Shown here: piece by piece, positions 58,620-64,000 of the stretch
Numbering within the stretch: the stretch's first letter is position 1
Layout: each line of letters opens with the position of its first letter
Assembly: GCA_965250115.1 (NCBI GenBank)
Contig: CBDFNJ010000002.1
Coordinates: 3,844,001-3,908,000, forward strand
Direction of reading: 5' to 3'
Origin: CBDFHB01 sp965250115
GTDB lineage: Bacteria > Acidobacteriota > Vicinamibacteria > Marinacidobacterales > SMYC01
DNA: 64,000 nt
Program-made: the position numbers and the translations under genes
Notes under the pieces: model-generated
What the model saw: only the letters and a program-made list of their open reading frames with translations
What the model was told of the DNA's origin: nothing
Databases searched by the model: none

Positions 58620-59290
58620 TCAACCGTGCCCGTCCGACTGGGTAAAAGGTTCCGGTTCACGATCTCGCGAACCTGCTCGGCGAGCTCTCCCGCCTGCTCT
58701 TCAGTCCAACCCTCCACCGAGATCGGCCGATCGATAGTGAGCCTGACCGTTCGTGGATAGACCGTGACTGCTCCCCGCTTCATCACTAGATGGCTGTCCA
58801 TGATCGTCAGCGGCACGACGTCCGTCTCCGCCTTTATAGCCAATCGAAAGCTCCCCTTCTTGAACGCTCGTATCACGCCGTCGTAGCTGCGCGTTCCCTC
58901 TGGGAAGACGGCGACTGCAGTGCCATTCCGAATCCGCTCGACGGCATGCTCGAGGCTTTCCTTGGCTTTAGTGGCATTCTCGCGCTCGACCGCAACGTGT
59001 CCACTCAGGAAGAGATGCCAACCGAGGAACGGAATTCGGTTCAAGGACTTCTTGTACAGGATGCGAAAGGACAGGGGCAAATAGGCGAAGAGAATCGGGG
59101 TATCGAACAAACTCTGGTGATTGGAGGCGATGACGTAAGTCCGGCCCGGCTCGAGGTTCGAAGCACCCGAGACCAAGACCTTCACCATGCAGGTCTTGAG
59201 AATGAGCCAGGCCCAGAGGCACGCGACTCGATGGGAGGGGTTCCCGCTCCGAAAAAAGAGAGCCAGCAGGAGGGAGAGGCTTCCGCACAC
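58616..59290 (-). CDS. plsC: 1-acyl-sn-glycerol-3-phosphate acyltransferase
   Basis: The protein has the acyltransferase motifs NHQSLFD (HX4D, catalytic His-Asp), VERE, and FPEGTRSYDG, followed by VPLTIMDS. It acylates lysophosphatidate in phospholipid synthesis at the membrane. The first usable start is GTG 59290, 224 residues. In-frame sequence upstream (FRTLYWFIPLVTIYTIV) looks like the first part of the family's N-terminal helix but has no ATG, GTG or TTG before a stop, so the true start is unclear (rare start codon, or a sequence error). It overlaps ispD by ATGA. Confidence 0.88.
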   Translation of the reverse strand: MCGSLSLLLALFFRSGNPSHRVACLWAWLILKTCMVKVLVSGASNLEPGRTYVIASNHQSLFDTPILFAYLPLSFRILYKKSLNRIPFLGWHLFLSGHVAVERENATKAKESLEHAVERIRNGTAVAVFPEGTRSYDGVIRAFKKGSFRLAIKAETDVVPLTIMDSHLVMKRGAVTVYPRTVRLTIDRPISVEGWTEEQAGELAEQVREIVNRNLLPSRTGTVE

Positions 59291-59390
59291 GATCGTATAG
59301 ATCGTGACGAGCGGAATGAACCAATAGAGCGTCCGGAACTTCGGGATGTCGATGGCGATGCCCTCGGGTTAGGGAGACGACGAGCGAACG

Positions 59391-60398
59391 TTAGAAACTA
59401 GCGAGACGCCACTGCCGTCTGAGGATGCTCGATCGCTTTGCCGCCGTCGTCTGGAGCACGCTCGTCACGGTGATATCCACGTTCTTGCCGAGAAGCTTTC
59501 GCGCGTTGTCGACGACCACCATCGCGCCATCGTCCAGATAGGCGACACCTTGGTTGTACTCCTTGCCTTCCTTGAGAATAAACACGCGCATGAACTCACC
59601 GGGAAGCACGACCGGTTTGAGGGCGTTGGCGAGCTCGTTGATATTGAGGACCAGAACGCCTCGCACCTGTGCCACTTTGTTGAGGTTGAAATCGTTGGTG
59701 ACGATCTTGGCATCGAGCTCCCTGGCTAGCTCGATGATTTTCAGATCCACTTCCTTGACATCAGGGAAGTCGATCTCCGAAATATCGACGTCGATATCGG
59801 CCATCTTGCGGACCTTCTGCAGGATGTCGAGGCCTCGACGACCCCGATTCCGCTTGAGGGAGTCGGCGGAATCCGCGACCTGCTGCAGCTCCTTCAAGAC
59901 AAACTGAGGGATCACCAGGGTTCCATCCATGAATCCGGTCTCGCAGATGTCCGCGATGCGTCCGTCTATGATCACGCTCGTATCGAGGATCTTGACGTTT
60001 CTGACTGTCTTTTTTCCGTGGAAGTAGGCCTTGACGGATAAGGGATCGAACCACTCGCCCTTCTTCCAGCCGAGCATCAGCCCGACGTAGGCGAAAAACA
60101 ACAGGGCGAGGGATTGCCAGAGGATCTGAGTGCTCGGTGCCATCGGAATCTTGGCGAGAGGAACGCTCACGAGAAGAGCGAAGAGCACGCCGAGTAACGC
60201 GCCCAGAAACGCTCCGGCCACTTGTTGCGCGTTCACGGCACGGATACTGGTCCCCATGAAAATCATGGCGGCCCCGACCGCAGCACCGAGAACCAGGTTG
60301 GAAGCCAAGCCCCAGGGAAGCGGGCTCGACGCCATGAAGGCGGCCGCCACGCCCGCGATCAGCAATGCACGTATCAACAAAATCCACATGACCGTCAC
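59391..60398 (-). CDS. Membrane-anchored PIN/TRAM-domain protein, YacL family
   Basis: A 335-residue protein with three to four membrane helices in the first 115 residues, a PIN nuclease-like domain (VKILDTSVIIDGRIADICET; Asp residues again in VDLKIIELARELDAKIVTND) and a C-terminal TRAM domain (GVAYLDDGAMVVVDNARKLLG) for RNA binding. Four acidic PIN residues appear intact. The biological role of YacL proteins is poorly known. It lies between radA and plsC, a frequent placement beside ispD in several phyla. Start may be Met1 or Met4 (60389). Confidence 0.9.
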   Translation of the reverse strand: MTVMWILLIRALLIAGVAAAFMASSPLPWGLASNLVLGAAVGAAMIFMGTSIRAVNAQQVAGAFLGALLGVLFALLVSVPLAKIPMAPSTQILWQSLALLFFAYVGLMLGWKKGEWFDPLSVKAYFHGKKTVRNVKILDTSVIIDGRIADICETGFMDGTLVIPQFVLKELQQVADSADSLKRNRGRRGLDILQKVRKMADIDVDISEIDFPDVKEVDLKIIELARELDAKIVTNDFNLNKVAQVRGVLVLNINELANALKPVVLPGEFMRVFILKEGKEYNQGVAYLDDGAMVVVDNARKLLGKNVDITVTSVLQTTAAKRSSILRRQWRLASF

Positions 60399-60434
60399 TC
60401 TCGGATTCGAGCCGGCTCGGGCCGGCTCACGTCT

Positions 60435-61793
60435 TCAGAAAATCAATTCCATCATTTGCGAAATATTGCTCACTCCCACGACCTCGAGCTCCTTCGGAAC
60501 CTCGGGAACGGGGTAATTGCCCGAAGGCACGACGGCCCGCTCGAAACCGAGACGAGCCACCTCTTTGACGCGAAGCGCTACCTGCTGCGCGGGCCTGACT
60601 TCTCCCGCGAGACCCACTTCACCGACGAGTACCGTTTCCCCGCGGATGGGTTGCCCGCGAAAGCTCGATGCGATCGAGGCAGTCAAGCCGAGGTCCGCCG
60701 TCGGCTCGCTCACGGAAAGTCCGCCCGCGACGTTCACGTAAACGTCCTCCCCACCGAGGGAGAGATCGGCCCGTTTCTCGAGGACGGCCAGAAGAAGAGA
60801 GACCCGGTTGGCGTCGACACCTACCGCTACGCGGCGCGGATAGCCGAAGCCCGAAGTCGAGACGAGAGACTGGATCTCCATCAATAGCGGACGGGTACCC
60901 TCGAGCGAGCAGATCACTGCCGAGCCGGGACTGCCCTTCGGCCTCTCCGAGAGGAACAGGCCTGATGGATTTACGACGGGCCGAAGCCCGTCGCCCGCCA
61001 TCTCGAACACGCCCAGCTCGCCGGCCGCCCCATAGCGATTTTTCACCGCTCGCACCACGCGGTGAGAATGATGGCTTTCGCCCTCGAAGTAGAGAACGGT
61101 ATCGACCATGTGCTCGAGGGCCTTGGGACCGGCCAGGTTGCCCTCCTTGTTCACGTGACCTATCAAAAAGACTGGAGTATCCGAGGACTTGGCGTAGTAG
61201 AGAAGCTCCGCAGTAACTTCTCTCACCTGGCTGATACTGCCCGGTGCCGAGGAAAATCTCGGAGAGAAGACCGTTTGCACGGAGTCGACAACGACCAAGG
61301 CGGGCGAGGTGCGTCTGAGGGTTTCGATAATACGATCCAACTGGGTCTCGCTGTAGAGAAGAAGCGATCTCGAAACCACTCCCAGGCGCTCGCCACGGAG
61401 CTTGATCTGGCGTTCGGACTCCTCACCGCTGACGTAGACGACGTCCGAGCCATTGCGGGATCGCTCCGCCGCAACTTGGAGCAGAAGCGTCGATTTCCCG
61501 ATCCCCGGATCGCCGCCGAGAAGCACGAGCGACCCGGAAACGATGCCGCCGCCGAGCACCCTGTCGAACTCCTCCACCCCGCTTGTAACGCGCATCGTGC
61601 TATCCGTCTCGACGTCCGGATAGGGCACCGGTTTTCTCGTCGTTCCGAGGCGGGCGCCGGAGGTCAGAGGTTTTGGGACAGACTCCTCTTCGACGAAGCT
61701 GTTCCAGGAATCGCAGTCGGGGCAACGGCCCAGCCACTTCGTGGCCGTCATCCCACATTGTTGGCAGACGAACGCGGTCTTGAGCTTTGCCAT
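60435..61793 (-). CDS. radA: DNA repair protein RadA
   Basis: Starting at the second of two tandem Met codons, the 452-residue protein has an N-terminal zinc finger (Cys10, Cys13, Cys24, Cys27), a RecA-like ATPase with Walker A GGDPGIGKST, the RadA motif as KNRYG (usually KNRFG), and a Lon-like C-terminal domain (DVYVNVAGGLSVSEPTADLG). It is a DnaB-type helicase that extends recombination intermediates. A -10-like TATAAT lies on the minus strand at 61860-61865, about 65 bp upstream, without a clear -35. Confidence 0.96.
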   Translation of the reverse strand: MAKLKTAFVCQQCGMTATKWLGRCPDCDSWNSFVEEESVPKPLTSGARLGTTRKPVPYPDVETDSTMRVTSGVEEFDRVLGGGIVSGSLVLLGGDPGIGKSTLLLQVAAERSRNGSDVVYVSGEESERQIKLRGERLGVVSRSLLLYSETQLDRIIETLRRTSPALVVVDSVQTVFSPRFSSAPGSISQVREVTAELLYYAKSSDTPVFLIGHVNKEGNLAGPKALEHMVDTVLYFEGESHHSHRVVRAVKNRYGAAGELGVFEMAGDGLRPVVNPSGLFLSERPKGSPGSAVICSLEGTRPLLMEIQSLVSTSGFGYPRRVAVGVDANRVSLLLAVLEKRADLSLGGEDVYVNVAGGLSVSEPTADLGLTASIASSFRGQPIRGETVLVGEVGLAGEVRPAQQVALRVKEVARLGFERAVVPSGNYPVPEVPKELEVVGVSNISQMMELIF

Positions 61794-61893
61794 CAAAACA
61801 ATGAGGCCCGGGAGGATAAGAAACTCCCCATTCTGTAGGGCTTAACAGGTTGACAGAAAATTATAACACGCCAATCGACTCACGGGTGGCTCG

Positions 61894-63249
61894 TCAAATA
61901 ACCTCGTCGTGACGCCACTCGAGGTTCTCGAACCGGGTGTACTCCTTGATGAAGGCCATCTTCATCATACCGGTGGGACCATTCCGCTGCTTACCGATGA
62001 TGATCTCGGCGACGCCTCGGTTGTCGGGAGTCTGGTTGTACTCCTCTTCTCGGTAGATGAACAGGACGATGTCGGCGTCCTGCTCGAGCGCGCCCGATTC
62101 CCTCAAGTCGGACAGCTGGGGGCGATGATCCCCACGCGCCTCGGGAGCCCGTGACAACTGAGAAAGAGCGACGATAGGGACGTGAACCTCCTTTGCCAGC
62201 GCTTTGAGGGAGCGGCTGATGGTCGAGATCTCCTGGGTGCGATTCTCGAATCGCCCCCGACCTTGCATGAGCTGGAGATAGTCCACGATGAGAAGGTCCA
62301 GTCCGAACTCCAACTTGAGCCGGCGAGTCTTCGCCCTCATCTCCATCACCGTGATGGCCGGTGTGTCGTCGATGAATACTTTCGCCTGTGACAGGTCCGC
62401 GACCCCCTGGACCAGCTTGGCCCAGTCCTTCTCCGACAGGAACCCGGAGCGAAGCTTGTGCATGTCCACCCGCGATTCGCCGCAGAGCATACGAAGTACC
62501 AATTGTTCCTTGGACATCTCGAGGCTGAAAACGCCCACGCTCTTGCCAGCCTTGAGTCCCGCGTGCTGAGCGATGTTCATGCATAGGCTCGTCTTGCCCA
62601 TCGCGGGGCGTGACGCCACGATGATGAGATCTGTCGGCTGGAGACCCGAGGTCATTTCGTCGAGCTCGACGAAGCCCGTCGGGATGCCCGTCACGAGCTC
62701 CCGCTTCTCGGATAGCTCGTCGATGGTCTTGAAGGTCTTCTTGACGATTTGGCCGACCGGCTCGAACCCCTCTCGGACGGCGTCTTCGGCGATCTCGAAA
62801 ATCGACTTCTCCGCCTCGTCGAGAACGGATTGAGTCTCCTCAGGCTGCTGGAAGCAGGCTTGCGTGATGCGATTGGCCGCCGCGATGAGGTTCCGCAGCA
62901 CCGCTTTGTCTTTGACGATTCGTGAGTAGTAAGGGACGTTGGTCGCGTGCGGGACTCCCTCCAGCAGGGAGCTCAAGTAGGCGATGCCGCCGGCGGAGTC
63001 GAAATCCCCCGAACGGGTCATCTCTTCTTTGAGCGTAACGAGGTCGATGGCATCGCCCCGTTCCGATAACGACGCCATGCGCAGAAAAATCTTGCGATGG
63101 GCTTCCCGATAGAAATCCTGCTCGGTGAGGATCTCGGAGGCGTTGTGGAAGGCCTCGTTCTCGATGAGGATGGCGCCCAGGACCGTGCGCTCGGCTTCGA
63201 GATTATGGGGCAACGCCCGCTCGAGAGCGGTATCTTGCGCCAAGCTCAC
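61894..63249 (-). CDS. dnaB: Replicative DNA helicase DnaB
   Basis: The 451-residue hexameric helicase has the N-terminal collar domain (PHNLEAERTVLGAILIENEAF in part; DAIDLVTLKEEM) and the RecA-like motor with Walker A SRPAMGKTS (about residues 213-221), Walker B LDLLIVDYLQLM, and the sensor and arginine-finger region (REEEYNQTPDNRGVAEIIIGK in part). No intein is present. It lies 53 bp after rplI, a widely conserved pair. Confidence 0.97.
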   Translation of the reverse strand: MSLAQDTALERALPHNLEAERTVLGAILIENEAFHNASEILTEQDFYREAHRKIFLRMASLSERGDAIDLVTLKEEMTRSGDFDSAGGIAYLSSLLEGVPHATNVPYYSRIVKDKAVLRNLIAAANRITQACFQQPEETQSVLDEAEKSIFEIAEDAVREGFEPVGQIVKKTFKTIDELSEKRELVTGIPTGFVELDEMTSGLQPTDLIIVASRPAMGKTSLCMNIAQHAGLKAGKSVGVFSLEMSKEQLVLRMLCGESRVDMHKLRSGFLSEKDWAKLVQGVADLSQAKVFIDDTPAITVMEMRAKTRRLKLEFGLDLLIVDYLQLMQGRGRFENRTQEISTISRSLKALAKEVHVPIVALSQLSRAPEARGDHRPQLSDLRESGALEQDADIVLFIYREEEYNQTPDNRGVAEIIIGKQRNGPTGMMKMAFIKEYTRFENLEWRHDEVI

Positions 63250-63302
63250 CTACTCAAGTCACGTGGAGGGACGCTCCGGTCGCCGAAAGCGAACCGGGAC
63301 GC

Positions 63303-63764
63303 CTAGGGTTGCTCTTCTTCTTCCTTCTCAACGGTCACCAGGAAACTCGCGATCACCTCGGGGTGGAGTTTCACCGAGATCGTGAACTCGCCCAGGGTCT
63401 TGAGCGGCTCGTCCGCCAGGAACTTCTTCTTCTCCAGCTTGAAACCCTTCCCCTCGAGCGCCTCCGCGATATCGCTCAACGAGACGGATCCATAGAGCTC
63501 CTCCCCTTCGCCGTGAACCTTGCGGCGGAACCCGAGTTTCACGGCTCCGATTGCGCCAGCGAGAACCTCCGCCTCCGCTTTCTCCTGGGCCAGCTTGGCA
63601 TCGTAGATCTTCTTCTCCTTCTTTACGAAAAGAAGATTGTTGTCGCTGACCTCCATCGCGAGGCGCTTGGGGAGCAGGTAATTGCGGGCGTAGCCCCTGG
63701 CTACGTTGACGATCTGCCCGCGCTTTCCCAAATTGTCGACTTCTTCGCGCAAAATGAGTCGCAT
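63303..63764 (-). CDS. rplI: 50S ribosomal protein L9
   Basis: ATG 63764 starts a 153-residue protein (MRLILREEVDNLGKRGQIVN), with the N-terminal RNA-binding domain, a long connecting helix (AKLAQEKAEAEVLAGAIGAV) and a C-terminal domain (GFKLEKKKFL). L9 reaches out from the L1 side and limits frameshifting. The last residues (EKEEEEQP) form an acidic extension. It lies 13 bp after rpsR. Confidence 0.96.
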   Translation of the reverse strand: MRLILREEVDNLGKRGQIVNVARGYARNYLLPKRLAMEVSDNNLLFVKKEKKIYDAKLAQEKAEAEVLAGAIGAVKLGFRRKVHGEGEELYGSVSLSDIAEALEGKGFKLEKKKFLADEPLKTLGEFTISVKLHPEVIASFLVTVEKEEEEQP

Positions 63765-63777
63765 CGAGGACCTCCGA

Positions 63778-64000
63778 CTACGAATAAGAGAGAAGCGCCA
63801 TATATCGAGCACGCTTGATGGCGGTTTTGAGCATTCGCTGCGAGCGTGCCCCGGCTCTCGAGATTCGGCGGGGGAGAATCTTTCCTCTCTCAGGGATGAA
63901 GTTCATCAGAAGCTTCGCATCTTTCCAGTCGATGTGATCCACCTTATCCAGGAGCGGATTCACCTTGGCGCGCCGAAAATAGAAGCGGCGCTTGCCACCG
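63778..64000 (-). CDS. rpsR: 30S ribosomal protein S18 (5' end outside the window)
   Basis: The readable frame (GGKRRFYFRRAKVNPLLDKV; KLLMNFIPERGKILPRRISR; KTAIKRARYMALLSYS) is most of S18, ending at 63778. The frame stays open to the window edge, so the start lies beyond it; an internal GTG at 63963 is not a likely start. S18 pairs with S6 on the platform. rpsR-rplI-dnaB is a common order, with rpsF and ssb expected upstream. Confidence 0.95.
   Translation of the reverse strand, partial: GGKRRFYFRRAKVNPLLDKVDHIDWKDAKLLMNFIPERGKILPRRISRAGARSQRMLKTAIKRARYMALLSYS

Noticed and set aside
61850..61855. TTGACA on the plus strand between radA and dnaB
   Set aside because: No gene follows on that strand and the nearby TATAAC is far too close for a -10 element.

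Overview
The window is GC-rich bacterial chromosome dominated by housekeeping genes. The organism is probably a member of the Acidobacteriota or a close relative. This is an inference from gene order, the WD40-fused Ser/Thr kinase, a second EF-G, zinc-type S4/S14/L33/L36, and a cysteine-rich insertion in RpoB. No 16S rRNA gene is present to confirm it. No plasmid, phage or CRISPR signature was seen.

Region 1 (1-20.7 kb) is accessory or variable. It begins with a truncated MMPL/RND transporter, preceded in the same direction by a TetR regulator. Two matching 20-bp operator-like sites lie there, one over the tetR start codon and one in front of the transporter. Next come a small membrane protein, a lipoprotein, a tandem universal stress protein, an ALDH7-type aldehyde dehydrogenase, a GT39-like glycosyltransferase and thiI. 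A cluster of gene decay follows. An amidohydrolase has its first codons split off by a complete ISL3-family insertion sequence, whose transposase itself needs a -1 frameshift at an A7 run. Beside it are an internally deleted alpha-glucan phosphorylase remnant and a sixA-like phosphatase with an in-frame amber codon. A Ser/Thr kinase-WD40 protein lacking its beta3 lysine, a hydroxyacid dehydrogenase/aminotransferase pair, a frameshifted coiled-coil protein and a three-gene PilM/PilN/PilO-P-like set complete the region.

Region 2 (20.7-56.5 kb) starts with an EF-G2 gene on the plus strand. It runs into the end of one uninterrupted minus-strand block of translation and transcription genes. In transcription order this block is tRNA-Thr(TGT), Tyr, Gly, Thr(GGT), tuf, rpmG, tRNA-Trp, secE, nusG, rplKAJL, rpoBC, then (after a 334-bp gap with stem-loops and a strong promoter) rpsLG, fusA, a second identical tuf, and the full S10, spc and alpha operons ending in rpoA and rplQ.

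Region 3 (56.6-64 kb), also on the minus strand, carries rpsR (partial), rplI, dnaB, radA, a YacL-type PIN/TRAM protein, and then plsC-ispD-ispF-rlmB chained by 4-bp overlaps. A perfect 23-bp inverted repeat sits at the 3' end of rlmB.

The core block makes ribosomes, elongation factors, the Sec translocon and RNA polymerase from a few promoters. The most unusual molecular observation is a double four-cysteine insertion in RpoB whose first half copies the Cys spacing of the RpoC zinc-binding domain. I see no clearly new multi-gene defence or biosynthetic system.
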